Origin: Kitasatospora phosalacinea
GTDB lineage: Bacteria; Actinomycetota; Actinomycetes; Streptomycetales; Streptomycetaceae
Assembly: GCF_030268885.1 (NCBI RefSeq)
Contig: NZ_BSSA01000023.1
Span: 1 to 64,000 of the forward strand
DNA length: 64,000 nucleotides
Direction of reading: 5' to 3'
This document shows positions 48,394 through 56,962 of the stretch, one piece after another; position 1 is the stretch's first letter; each line of letters begins with the position of its first letter. Below the pieces are notes generated by a model. The model saw nothing but the letters and a program-made list of their open reading frames with translations. It had not been told where the DNA came from and searched no databases. Position numbers and translations under genes: made by a program.

Positions 48394-48933
48394 GTGGGCA
48401 CGGCGCGACGGCAGGCCGCCATGGAGGAGGAGTTCGTCGCGTTCGCGACGGCCCGGACCGGGCAGCTCTACCGCTCGGCGTACTTCCTCACCGGCGGGGA
48501 CACCCACCTGTCGGAGGACCTGGTGCAGGACACCCTGGGGCAGATGTACGCGCACTGGCACCGGCTGAGCCGGCCGAGCTGGGCCGGGCGGATCGACAAC
48601 CCGGCCGGGTACGCGCAGACCGTGCTGGTCCGGGCGTACCTGACCCACCAGCGGCGGCGCAGCAGCAGTGAGCGGCCCAGCCGGCTGCTGCCGGAGGTCG
48701 CCGAGGACGGGCCGGACTCGGCGCTGCGGCTCGCGCTGGTCGAGGCGCTCTCCCAACTGCCGCCCCGGGACCGGGCGGTGGTGGTGCTCAGGTACTGGGA
48801 GGACCGCAGCGTGGAGGAGACCGCGGCGATCGTGAAGGACAGCTCGGCGGCGGTGCGGACCAGGTGCTCGCGGGCACTGGCCAAGCTGCGCGGGCTGCTG
48901 GGCGGCGACCTGGCGGAGCTGGTGGCGCGGTGA
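48394..48933 (+). CDS. SigE-family ECF sigma factor
   Basis: 179 aa, of the streptomycete 'SigE family'. Sigma region 2 is FVAFATARTGQLYRSAYFLTGGDTHLSEDLVQDTLGQMYAHW, with DNPAGYAQTVLVRAYLTHQRRRSSSERP after it. Region 4 is ALSQLPPRDRAVVVLRYWEDRSVEETAAIVKDSSAAVRTRCSRALAKLR. GTG 48394 has GGGGAGA 6 nt upstream; an ATG at 48421 is the alternative. Its stop overlaps the start of the LCP gene (GTGA), so the membrane LCP protein may be its partner product. Confidence 0.92.
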   Translation: MGTARRQAAMEEEFVAFATARTGQLYRSAYFLTGGDTHLSEDLVQDTLGQMYAHWHRLSRPSWAGRIDNPAGYAQTVLVRAYLTHQRRRSSSERPSRLLPEVAEDGPDSALRLALVEALSQLPPRDRAVVVLRYWEDRSVEETAAIVKDSSAAVRTRCSRALAKLRGLLGGDLAELVAR

Positions 48934-50270
48934 ACCCGGAACGCGACGGACGGAGTGGGGCAGTGAACGGCGGGACGGACGACGGTGACGGGGAGTTCGA
49001 GGTGCAGTTGGGGGCGGCGTTCGGGCTGACGGGCGGCGGGCCGGAGCCCGAGGTGACGGCCCGGCTGGTCGACGGCGGGCTGGCCGCCGGGCGGCGGCGC
49101 AAGCGGGCCAGGCGGCGGCGCACGGTGCTGCTGGCGGGGGCGCTGACCGCGGCGATCGCGGTCGGGACGGGGGTGCTGGTGGCGCCGCGCGACCTCCCCG
49201 GGGAGCGGACCTCGGTGGTGGAGCTGGCCCACTCGGGCCCGGACCAGGTCCCGGCGCCGCTGTCCGACGGGGTGACGGTGCTGCTGGTCGGCACCGACAG
49301 CGCCCTGGACGCGCGGGGCGAACCGGTGCCGGAGGAACTGCTCCGCGGCGACCTGCACAGCGGCGCGGCGGGAGCGGCGGGCCGGCCGGGCGTCACCGAC
49401 ACCATGATGCTGGTGCACATCCCGGCGGGCGGCGGCGAGGTGCGGGAGCTGTCGCTGCCCCGGGACGTGCTGGTGAAGGACACCGACGGCAGGACGGTGC
49501 TGCTGAACCAGCTCTACCCGGACGCCGAACGGACCGCGCTGAAGAGCCTGGCCGACGACGGCGTGTCGGGCGAGGCGCTCCGCACCCGCGCCAAGGAGGC
49601 GGGGCGCCTGGCGCTGCTCAAGTCGGTGGAGCGGCTGGCCGACGTCCGGGTCGACCACTACGCGGAGGTGTCGATGGTCGGCTTCTACCGCACCGCACAG
49701 GCCCTCGGCGGCGTTCCGGTCTGCCTGAACCACCCGGTGGACGACCCGTACAGCGGGGTCCACCTCCCGTCCGGGCGGCAGGAGTTGGGGGCGGCCCAGG
49801 CACTCGCCTTCGTCCGGCAGCGGCGCGGCCTCGGCGGGGGCAGCGACCTGGAGCGCACCCGGCGGGCCCAGGCGTTCCTGGCCGGGGTGGTGGAGAAGCT
49901 GCGCGCCGGCGGGACGCTGGCGGACGCCGCCCGGCTCAACGCCCTGTACCGGGCGCTGGACGGCAGCCTGGTGGTGGACCAGGGCTGGAGCCCGGTGGAC
50001 TTCGTCCGCCAGGTCCCGGCGCTGGCCGCCGGGAAGGGCACCCTCCGCACGCTGCCGGTGACCGAGAACGACGGCGACGGCTTCCTGGCGGTGGAGGGGG
50101 CGGCCCGGAGCATCCTGCTCGGCGACGCCCCGGCCCCGCCCGACGCCCCGGCCTCCCCCGCGCCGTCCGCGCCGTCCACGCCGTCCGTCCCGTCCGCCAC
50201 CGGCGCTCCCGCGACCGTGCGCTACCTGCCGGGGCCGGTGGAGCTGGGCGGGGTGCCCTGCGTGGACTGA
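48930..50270 (+). CDS. LytR-CpsA-Psr (LCP) family protein co-transcribed with a sigma factor
   Basis: 446 aa. A cytoplasmic head of about 64 residues ends in a very basic patch (RRRKRARRRR), followed by one membrane helix (65-84) and an extracytoplasmic LCP domain (about 110-345): VTVLLVGTD, GVTDTMMLVHIPAGGGEVRELSLPRDVLV, FYRTAQALGGVPVCLNHPVDDPYSGVHLPSGRQELGAAQALAFVRQR, LERTRRAQAFL. LCP enzymes attach glycopolymers to peptidoglycan. The linked sigma gene suggests the cytoplasmic head could be an anti-sigma, but no zinc site is present. Confidence 0.85.
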   Translation: MNPERDGRSGAVNGGTDDGDGEFEVQLGAAFGLTGGGPEPEVTARLVDGGLAAGRRRKRARRRRTVLLAGALTAAIAVGTGVLVAPRDLPGERTSVVELAHSGPDQVPAPLSDGVTVLLVGTDSALDARGEPVPEELLRGDLHSGAAGAAGRPGVTDTMMLVHIPAGGGEVRELSLPRDVLVKDTDGRTVLLNQLYPDAERTALKSLADDGVSGEALRTRAKEAGRLALLKSVERLADVRVDHYAEVSMVGFYRTAQALGGVPVCLNHPVDDPYSGVHLPSGRQELGAAQALAFVRQRRGLGGGSDLERTRRAQAFLAGVVEKLRAGGTLADAARLNALYRALDGSLVVDQGWSPVDFVRQVPALAAGKGTLRTLPVTENDGDGFLAVEGAARSILLGDAPAPPDAPASPAPSAPSTPSVPSATGAPATVRYLPGPVELGGVPCVD

Positions 50271-50290
50271 GGGTCGGCACCGGCCGCCGC

Positions 50291-51169
50291 TCAGCCGAGC
50301 GGCGTCCAGCCCCAGGGGCGGGGCCCGTGCTCGCCGAGCAGGCAGGCCAGGCGGTGGCGGGCCTGGGCGCGGTGGCGCGGGTCGGTGCCGGACTGCTGCA
50401 ACGCGTAGCAGGTGAGCCGCAGTTCGCGGATGTCGCGGAGCACCGGGTAGCCGGGCGACTCGGTGACGTCGGCGCCGTACGCGGCGCAGAACGCGGCGTA
50501 CGTCTCGGGCGGGACGGTGCCGAAGGTGTGGCGGCCGACGGCGGTGGTGGTCAGGTCCCACTCGACCGGGCCGAGGGCGGTGCGTTCGAAGTCCAGCAGG
50601 TGGGCGGTGGTGGCGGTGACCGCGAGGTTGCCGCTCCAGGCGTCGCCGTGGACGACCCGCGGTTCCCCGGCCGGGAGGGCGATCTCCCGCCAGGCGGTGC
50701 GCAGTTCGGCGAGCCGGGCGTGCAGCCGTCGGCGGTGGTCGCGGTCCAGGTCGGCGGCGTCGATCCGCTCGGGGAGCCGGACGAACGGGTCGAGGGGGCC
50801 CAACCCGCCCTCGGGCGGCGGCAGTCGGTGCAGGCGTCGCAGCGCGGTGGCCAACTCGGTCGCGGTGCCGGGCCGGTGCGGCGGCAGCTCGTACCAGAAG
50901 GTGGCCGGGCGGCCGCGGACGGCCAGCGGTGCGGCCGGGTGGTCGAGCGGCCGGACGGCGGGCACCCGGTGCCGGTGCAGCCACCGGGCGACGGTCAGCT
51001 CCTTCTGTGCCGCCGCGAGTTGACCGGGCCGCCCGATCCGGGCGACCACCCCGCCGGGCAGCCGCCACAGGGTGTTCTCGCCCGCCCGGATCAACTGCGC
51101 CCCGGCGCTGGGCCGCCCGGCGGCGGCGCACGCCTCGGCGAGCAGGGCGGCAGGGGTGAGGCAGTCCAC
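50291..51169 (-). CDS. Aminoglycoside phosphotransferase (APH) family protein
   Basis: 292 aa kinase-like fold. The catalytic loop HGDAWSGN is at 174-181, and the metal-binding DFE is at 193-195 (HLLDFERTALGPVEWDL). The N-lobe has AGENTLWRLPGGVVARIGRPGQ and ELTVARWLHRHRVPAVRP. Family members phosphorylate antibiotics, choline or sugars. No resistance role can be inferred from sequence. It is convergent with the LCP gene. Confidence 0.88.
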   Translation of the reverse strand: MDCLTPAALLAEACAAAGRPSAGAQLIRAGENTLWRLPGGVVARIGRPGQLAAAQKELTVARWLHRHRVPAVRPLDHPAAPLAVRGRPATFWYELPPHRPGTATELATALRRLHRLPPPEGGLGPLDPFVRLPERIDAADLDRDHRRRLHARLAELRTAWREIALPAGEPRVVHGDAWSGNLAVTATTAHLLDFERTALGPVEWDLTTTAVGRHTFGTVPPETYAAFCAAYGADVTESPGYPVLRDIRELRLTCYALQQSGTDPRHRAQARHRLACLLGEHGPRPWGWTPLG

Positions 51170-51307
51170 GTCTCGGCTCGTTCCGTTCGGCGTCCGGGGC
51201 CGCCGCCCAGTGTGCCGCGCGGCCCCGGCGGGGCGGGAAGGGCGTACGGGGGCACGCGGCCCGGGGCGCCCGGTGCGCCGGAGGGGGCGCGGCGGGCCGG
51301 TGGCGGG

Positions 51308-53143
51308 TCAGTGGCAGTTCTCGTCGATCTTGTACTGGAGGGCCCTGGGGTAGTCGTGCCGGCTGAGGCGGACGCGGGCGAGGACCGGGGCGTGGTTGAG
51401 GTCGTTGCCGGGGTCGGCGAGGTCGGCGAGCAGGGAGTCGAGCTCGGCGTGGGTGCGGAGTTCGAAGCCGTGCATCCGGTCCTTCTCCGAGCCGAAGACC
51501 TCCGCCAGCTTCTCGTAGCGCCACGGGTGCAGCACGTTGTAGAAGTCGGCCCCGTCGGACGGCTTCCCCTCGTAGTAGCAGGGGCTGACCAGCATCTGCT
51601 CGATGCCGTAGAAGCCCTCGTTGTCGAGGACGAAGACCACCGGCCGCAGATGGTGGCGGACGTGGGTGGACAGTTCCTGGCAGCTCTCCTGGAACGAGCC
51701 GTCGCCGACGAAGACCAGCGGGCGCCTCAGCGGCTGCTGCCGGCCGAGCGCCACTCCGGTGGCCGCGCCGACGGAGTAGCCGATGGACAGCCAGCTGTTC
51801 TGCGCCAGGTAGCCGGCCCGCTCGGCGATCCGCAGGTTCATCGAGCCGAGCAGCGCGAACGCCGCGTCCGAGACCACCGTGAACGGCGGGACGGCCTGCG
51901 GGTCGCCGCCGGTGGCCTGGTACTGCAGGAAGTGGTTGATGCGCTCGAAGAAGCTGTCGTAGGTCAGTTCGGTCCGGGCCCCGTACTCGGAGCTCAGCGA
52001 GTCCAGGAACTCGGCGGTGGTGGACGGGACGTCCAGACCCGCCTCGTGGGCCAGCGCGAAGTGGTCGGCGGGGAACGTCCGGCCCGCCAGTGCGGCCTGC
52101 AACGCCGGTACGAAACGGCCGAGCTGGACGTCCGGAAAGTACTGGGCGCCGACGCTGACGCCGCCGCGGGCCGCCACGATCCAGTCGTCACCGATGGACT
52201 GCTCGCCGTTGAGGTTCTTGGACGTGGACCACGTCCCCAGGCCGATCCGGCAGCCGGCGTTCTTGAAGGTCCTGCGGATCTCCGGCAGGCTCGCCTTGCC
52301 GTTGTAGACGCCGGCGAACCGCGGGTGCCGCTCGGACACCACGGACTTGGCGCCGACCGTGGTGCAGAACTGCATCTCGGTGGCCTCGACGAACTCCAGG
52401 AGCTCCCGCTCCAGCCGGTGGCGCACGAGCTCCTCGCCCGCCCAGACGATCGGCGTGCCGAACTCCGTGATCAGTTCCACCGCCGCCGCGACGGCCTTGT
52501 CCAGGATGCTCCGGTTCCGCTCGGTGAACGGCCGCTCCTGCGCCCGGAGCCGCCCCTGCGGGGCGTCGCAGGGCGCCCGCCAGAGGTCCTCCATGACCTC
52601 CAGGTAGACCGGCTTGCGCTCGGTCAGGCAGGCGGTGATCGCGCTGTCGATCTGCGAGGGCGCCAGCCCCGGGTTGGACAGGACCTGCGCGTCCACCGTG
52701 ACCTGCCGGTAGACCTCCAGGTTGCTCTCCCGCCGCGGGCTCATGTGGGTGGTCAACAGGCCCACCGCCTGGAAGTTGAGCCACTGCTCGTAGGACGGCG
52801 CCCCGTTGACCACGATCAGCGGGACGTCCTCGACGTACGCGCCGCCGACCGCGTTGAGCAGGCTGAACGCACCCACGCCGTACGTCACCCCCACGGCGGC
52901 GACGCCCTGCTCGGGCCGGTCGGCGTCGGCGTCGGCGAGCCGCACCCGGGCGTAGGCGTCGGCGGCGCAACCGGCCCCCAGCTCGGTGGGGGTGCCGACC
53001 CAGCGCACCGCGGTGGTCTCCTGCATGACCGTCAGGAACGGTCCGAGCAGGTCGCCCGGCACGCCGAAGACGTGGCGGATGCCCAACTGTTCGAGCCTGG
53101 TCGCCAGGTAACGGCCGACCGTCCATTCGTCGGTGCTGCTCAT
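51308..53143 (-). CDS. TPP-dependent 2-oxoacid (pyruvate/indolepyruvate-type) decarboxylase
   Basis: 611 aa. PYR domain begins VGRYLATRLEQLGIRHVFGVPGDLLG, with the catalytic Glu E54 in GTPTELGAGCAADAYARVR. The C-terminal PP domain has FVGDGSFQESCQELSTHVRHHLRPVVFVLDNEGFYGIEQML, matching the GDG...N TPP/Mg site and the PDC/IPDC pattern 'NEGY'. It is longer than the usual 550 aa, with an extended central domain (GGVSVGAQYFPDVQLGRFVPALQAAL). It decarboxylates a 2-oxoacid to the aldehyde; pyruvate, phenylpyruvate or indolepyruvate are possible. ATG 53143. Confidence 0.88.
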   Translation of the reverse strand: MSSTDEWTVGRYLATRLEQLGIRHVFGVPGDLLGPFLTVMQETTAVRWVGTPTELGAGCAADAYARVRLADADADRPEQGVAAVGVTYGVGAFSLLNAVGGAYVEDVPLIVVNGAPSYEQWLNFQAVGLLTTHMSPRRESNLEVYRQVTVDAQVLSNPGLAPSQIDSAITACLTERKPVYLEVMEDLWRAPCDAPQGRLRAQERPFTERNRSILDKAVAAAVELITEFGTPIVWAGEELVRHRLERELLEFVEATEMQFCTTVGAKSVVSERHPRFAGVYNGKASLPEIRRTFKNAGCRIGLGTWSTSKNLNGEQSIGDDWIVAARGGVSVGAQYFPDVQLGRFVPALQAALAGRTFPADHFALAHEAGLDVPSTTAEFLDSLSSEYGARTELTYDSFFERINHFLQYQATGGDPQAVPPFTVVSDAAFALLGSMNLRIAERAGYLAQNSWLSIGYSVGAATGVALGRQQPLRRPLVFVGDGSFQESCQELSTHVRHHLRPVVFVLDNEGFYGIEQMLVSPCYYEGKPSDGADFYNVLHPWRYEKLAEVFGSEKDRMHGFELRTHAELDSLLADLADPGNDLNHAPVLARVRLSRHDYPRALQYKIDENCH

Positions 53144-53372
53144 CGGCGTGCTGCCTCCTCGTGGTGGTGCCGGCGGAGCCCGACCGGGCGCACTCGACCG
53201 GGCGGCGGGGAGGGCGGAGGCCCTGGCCGCGCTCGGGCTCCTCGGGGACGGGCGGATCCGACCACCCCACGTGATCGGTCCGACGCCCAACGTAACCGGG
53301 CCGCCCCGCCCGCCGCCAACGGGCATCGGCCTTCCGAAGCCTTTCGAAGCCTTCCGGCGGGCCGATCGTGTG

Positions 53373-53573
53373 TCAGCGAACGGATTCCGGGGGGCTGGCT
53401 CCCGCCCCGCCCCGGGACCGGGTGCAGAACCGGGGCGGGGCGACCTTCGCGTCCGGTGCGGGCCGGTCGCCGAAGGTGACGGCCCCGGTGCCACCGGGCA
53501 CCGGCTGGAGCTCCGCCCCGTCCGACCACCGCCCCCGCAGGTGCTCGGGCGTGCCGACCACCCCGTGGACCAC
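53373..53573 (-). pseudogene. Possible gene remnant (66-codon frame with normal coding bias)
   Basis: From GTG 53573 to TGA, 66 codons, nearly all ending in G or C, while second positions are mixed, the signature of real streptomycete coding DNA. The frame is open a little further upstream (GLDHIDAAPDVVHGVVGTPEHLR-type reading) to a TAG just behind the chitinase repeats, without a start. It could be a small functional gene or the 3' remnant of a lost one. The sequence is not recognised. Confidence 0.35.
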
Positions 53574-53592
53574 GTCGGGCGCGGCGTCGATG

Positions 53593-53623
53593 TGGTCCAG
53601 ACCCTCGCTATTGGTCCAGACCT
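53593..53623 (+). promoter_or_regulatory. Chitinase-promoter direct repeats (DasR-type half-palindromes)
   Basis: Two copies of the 12-mer TGGTCCAGACC(C/T), at 53593-53604 and 53612-53623, 19 bp apart. Such 12-bp direct repeats, with TGGTCtAGACCt cores, are a known feature of streptomycete chitinase promoters and resemble the DasR site ACTGGTCTAGACCAGT. They lie directly upstream of the -35 box, a position compatible with repression or activation by N-acetylglucosamine signalling. Confidence 0.85.
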
Positions 53624-53624
53624 A

Positions 53625-53653
53625 TTGACGCCCCTTGCGCCCGCTCCTACGAT
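53625..53653 (+). promoter_or_regulatory. Chitinase promoter
   Basis: TTGACG (53625-53630), 17-nt spacer, TACGAT (53648-53653), 110 bases before the ATG. Confidence 0.78.
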
Positions 53654-53763
53654 CCGGCTGGGCACAACCCCCCACATGTCCCCACCTCACCCACAGCCGG
53701 GCACCGCGCCCCCACAGCTTTGGTCATGCCCATGACCAGGTGTTTCGGCGGGAAGGGAGCACG

Positions 53764-55455
53764 ATGTTCCGTCGAAGGTCGCACACGCCCGTGGAGCGCG
53801 CCGCCCAGGCGTCGCGGGTCAGCCACGCCCGCTCCGGCCCGAGCGCCGCCCGGCGCACGCTGGCCGGGGTCAGCGCCGCCGCCGTGATCGGCACCGGCCT
53901 CGCCGTGGCCGGCTCGGTCACCGCCTCCGCCGACGTCGCCAACCTGGTCGCCAACCCCGGCTTCGAGAGCGGCCTCGCCAACTGGACCTGCACCAGCGGC
54001 TCCGGCGCCACGGTCGTCAGCAGCCCGGTGCACGGCGGCACCTCCGCGCTCAAGGCCACCCCCACCGGCCAGGACACCGCGCAGTGCTCGCAGACCATCA
54101 GCGTGCAGCCCAACTCGCAGTACACCCTGAGCGGCTTCGTCCAGGGCAGCTACGTCTACCTCGGCGCCACCGGCACCGGCGTGAACGCCTCCACCTGGGC
54201 CCCGGGCAACGCCTCGTACGGCCAGCTCAGCACCACCTTCTCCACCGGCGCGTCCACCACCTCGGTGACCGTCTTCGTGCACGGCTGGTACGGCCAGCCC
54301 GCGTTCTACGCGGACGACCTGGTGCTCAGCGGCCCCGGCGGCAGCGGCAGCCCCTCGCCGTCGCCGTCGCAGTCCACCGGCGGCTCGCCGAGCCCGTCGC
54401 CGTCCCCGTCGCAGTCCACCGGCGGCTCGCCGAGCCCGTCCCCGTCGAACTCCACCAGCGCCTCGCCGAGCCCGTCCAGCAGCGCCACCTCGGGCGACGT
54501 CACCTGCGCCACCAAGCCCCGGCCGACCGGCAAGGTCCTGCAGGGCTACTGGGAGAACTGGGACGGCGCCTCCAACGGCGTGCACCCGGGCCTCGGTTGG
54601 ACCCCGATCACCGACAGCCGGATCGGCCAGCACGGCTACAACGTGCTCACCACCGCGTTCCCGGTGATCCTCTCCGACGGCACCGTGCTCTGGCAGGACG
54701 GCATGGACACCGGCGTCAAGGTGCCCACCCCCGCCGAGATGTGCCAGGCCAAGGCCAACGGCGCGACCGTCCTGATGTCGATCGGCGGCGCCGCCGCGGG
54801 CATCGACCTGAGCTCCAGCGCGGTGGCCGACAAGTTCGTCGCCACCATCGTGCCGATCCTGAAGAAGTACAACTTCGACGGCATCGACATCGACATCGAG
54901 ACCGGCCTGTCCGGCAGCGGCAGCATCGGCACCCTGTCCGCCTCGCAGTCCAACCTGATCCGCATCATCGACGGCGTCCTGGGCCAGATGCCGGCCGGCT
55001 TCGGCCTGACCATGGCCCCGGAGACCGCGTACGTCACCGGCGGCAGCGTCACCTACGGCTCCATCTGGGGCTCGTACCTGCCGATCATCAAGAAGTACGT
55101 GGACAACGGCCGGCTGTGGTGGCTGAACATGCAGTACTACAACGGCTCGATGTACGGCTGCTCCGGCGACTCCTACTCGGCCGGCACCGTCCAGGGCTTC
55201 ACCGCCCAGACCACCTGCCTCAACAACGGCCTGACCATCCAGGGCACCACGATCAAGGTCCCCTACGACAAGCAGGTCCCCGGCCTCCCGGCCCAGTCGG
55301 GCGCGGGCGGCGGCTACATGGCCCCCAGCCTGGTCTCGCAGGCCTACGGCTCCTTCAACGGCCAGCTGAAGGGCCTGATGACCTGGTCGATCAACTGGGA
55401 CGGCTCGAAGGGCTGGACCTTCGGCGACAACGTCAAGGCCCTGCAGGGCCGCTGA
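53764..55455 (+). CDS. Secreted family 18 chitinase with N-terminal carbohydrate-binding module
   Basis: 563 aa. Twin-arginine-like or long Sec signal (RRTLAGVSAAAVIGTGLAVAGSVTASA) cleaved near residue 56. A beta-sandwich carbohydrate-binding module (about 58-195: NLVANPGFESGLANWTCTSGSG...YADDLVLSG) comes next, then a Ser/Pro linker with SPSPSPSQSTGGS repeats and the GH18 catalytic domain (about 255-563). The DxxDxDxE motif DGIDIDIE is at 372-379 with catalytic E379. SIGGAA, MAPETAY, WLNMQYYNGSM and LMTWSINWDG are the other GH18 landmarks. The MQYYN and WSINWD features fit chitinase subfamily A. ATG 53764 follows GGAAGG. Confidence 0.95.
   Translation: MFRRRSHTPVERAAQASRVSHARSGPSAARRTLAGVSAAAVIGTGLAVAGSVTASADVANLVANPGFESGLANWTCTSGSGATVVSSPVHGGTSALKATPTGQDTAQCSQTISVQPNSQYTLSGFVQGSYVYLGATGTGVNASTWAPGNASYGQLSTTFSTGASTTSVTVFVHGWYGQPAFYADDLVLSGPGGSGSPSPSPSQSTGGSPSPSPSPSQSTGGSPSPSPSNSTSASPSPSSSATSGDVTCATKPRPTGKVLQGYWENWDGASNGVHPGLGWTPITDSRIGQHGYNVLTTAFPVILSDGTVLWQDGMDTGVKVPTPAEMCQAKANGATVLMSIGGAAAGIDLSSSAVADKFVATIVPILKKYNFDGIDIDIETGLSGSGSIGTLSASQSNLIRIIDGVLGQMPAGFGLTMAPETAYVTGGSVTYGSIWGSYLPIIKKYVDNGRLWWLNMQYYNGSMYGCSGDSYSAGTVQGFTAQTTCLNNGLTIQGTTIKVPYDKQVPGLPAQSGAGGGYMAPSLVSQAYGSFNGQLKGLMTWSINWDGSKGWTFGDNVKALQGR
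54350..54490 (+). repeat. Ser/Pro linker repeats in the chitinase gene
   Basis: Three imperfect copies of a 40-50 base unit with CCGTCGCAGTCCACCGGCGG, encoding SPSPSQSTGGSP. Separates the binding module from the catalytic domain. Confidence 0.8.
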
Positions 55456-55484
55456 CGCCCGGCAGCTGGTAGAAAGTGCGACAC

Positions 55485-55527
55485 GGGCAGGGCCCCGGGA
55501 GCGTTGGGTGCTCCCGGGGCCCTGCCC
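55485..55527. terminator. Bidirectional terminator between chitinase and beta-glucosidase
   Basis: Perfect 18-bp stem GGGCAGGGCCCCGGGAGC with a 7-nt loop GTTGGGT, between convergent gene ends. Confidence 0.88.
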
Positions 55528-55546
55528 CTCTCCCCCCGCGGGCCCG

Positions 55547-56890
55547 TCAGGCGCGGGCGCGGTGGGCGGCGATGAGCTGGGCGTAGCGTTCGCCGCTGGC
55601 CTTGAGGGTGCGGACCTGGGTGTCGTAGTCGACGTGGATCAGGCCGAAGCGCTTGTCGTAGCCGTACGCCCACTCGAAGTTGTCGAGCAGGGACCAGGCG
55701 AAGTAGCCGGCCAGCGGGGCGCCCTTGGCGACGGCGCGGGCGCAGGCGGCGAGGTGGGACTCGAGGTAGGCGGTGCGCTCGGGGTCGTCGACGCGGCCGT
55801 CGGCGGTGACGGTGTCGCGGTAGGCGGAGCCGTTCTCGGTCACGTAGATCTCGCGGACGCCGTAGTCCTCGGTGAGGCGCAGCAGGAGCTCCTCGATGCC
55901 GGGGGCGTGCACCTCCCAGTCCATGGCGGTGCGCTCGGGGTTGGGGCCGGGGACCTGGCGGAAGTGCGGGACGGGGCCGGTGGGGTCGTCGGCGACGATC
56001 TGGCGGAAGTAGTAGTTGAGGCCGACCCAGTCGAGCGGGGCCGAGATGAGCTCCAGGTCGCCTTCCCGGACCGGGAGTTCGACGCCGTACAGGTCGACCA
56101 TGTCCTGCGGGTAGCCGCGGCCGAGGACCGGGTCGAGCCACCAGCGGTTGATGTGGCCGTCGGCGCGCCGGGCGGCGGCGAGGTCCGCGTCGGACGGCGA
56201 GGCGGGCTCGATGGTGGAGAGGTTGTTGACGATGCCGATCCGGGCGCCGGGGACGGCGGCGCGCAGCGCCTGGACGGCGAGGCCGTGGCCGAGGTGCAGG
56301 TGGTAGGAGGTGCGGACGGCGGCGGTGAGGTCGGTCAGGCCGGGGGCCATCTTGCCCTCCAGGTGGCCGATCCAGGAGGAGCAGAGCGGCTCGTTGAGGG
56401 TGCACCAGTCGCGGACCCGGTCGCCGAGGCGCTCGGCGACCACGGCCGCGTACTCGGCGAAGCGCTCGGCGGTGGCGCGCTCGGGCCAGCCGCCGCGGTC
56501 CTGCTGGGCCTGCGGGAGGTCCCAGTGGTAGAGGGTGGGGAACGGGGTGAGGCCGCGCTCCAGCATGCCGTCGACCAGGCGGTCGTAGAAGTCGAGGCCG
56601 GCCGCGTTGACCCGGCCGTCGGCCAGCGGGACGACCCGGGGCCAGGCGATGGAGAAGCGGTACGCGTCCAGGCCGAGCGAGGCGGCCAGGTCGAGGTCCT
56701 GCGGCCAGCGGTGGTAGTGGTCGCAGGCCGTGTCGCCGGTGTCGCCGTTGTCGACCTTGCCCGGGGTGTGCGAGAAGGTGTCCCAGATCGACGGCGCGCG
56801 GCCGTCGGTGCTCGCGGCGCCCTCGATCTGGTAGGCGGCGGTGGCGGCGCCCCAGCGGAAGTTGGCCGGCAGCGCGTCGAGGTGGTTCAC
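55547..56890 (-). CDS. GH1 beta-glucosidase
   Basis: 447 aa intracellular retaining beta-glucosidase. The acid/base E167 is in DWCTLNEPLC, the nucleophile E352 in IYVTENGSAY. Start motif ALPANFRWGAATAAYQIEGAA and FSIAWPRVVP, PTLYHWDLPQAQQ, WSLLDNFEWAYGYDKRFGLIHVDYDT complete the family pattern. GTG 56890 follows AAAGGA. It is the last gene of the ABC sugar operon and presumably hydrolyses the imported beta-glucoside (cellobiose-type). No signal peptide. Confidence 0.95.
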   Translation of the reverse strand: MNHLDALPANFRWGAATAAYQIEGAASTDGRAPSIWDTFSHTPGKVDNGDTGDTACDHYHRWPQDLDLAASLGLDAYRFSIAWPRVVPLADGRVNAAGLDFYDRLVDGMLERGLTPFPTLYHWDLPQAQQDRGGWPERATAERFAEYAAVVAERLGDRVRDWCTLNEPLCSSWIGHLEGKMAPGLTDLTAAVRTSYHLHLGHGLAVQALRAAVPGARIGIVNNLSTIEPASPSDADLAAARRADGHINRWWLDPVLGRGYPQDMVDLYGVELPVREGDLELISAPLDWVGLNYYFRQIVADDPTGPVPHFRQVPGPNPERTAMDWEVHAPGIEELLLRLTEDYGVREIYVTENGSAYRDTVTADGRVDDPERTAYLESHLAACARAVAKGAPLAGYFAWSLLDNFEWAYGYDKRFGLIHVDYDTQVRTLKASGERYAQLIAAHRARA

Positions 56891-56962
56891 GGGGTGGTCC
56901 TTTCGAGGGTGAGGGGGCGGCGGTCCTGGCGGGGCGTCAGTCGGAGGCACCCTGACGGTGCC

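Larger units (their letters stand above)
53144..53763. other. Intergenic region upstream of the chitinase
   Basis: 620 bases. Contains on the minus strand a short frame (53373-53573) with unusually gene-like codon bias, annotated separately, and the chitinase promoter with direct repeats (53593-53653). Otherwise nothing recognised. Confidence 0.6.

Noticed and set aside
50291..51169. Antibiotic resistance role for the APH-family protein
   Set aside because: Only generic kinase motifs are present; no resistance or biosynthesis genes surround it.
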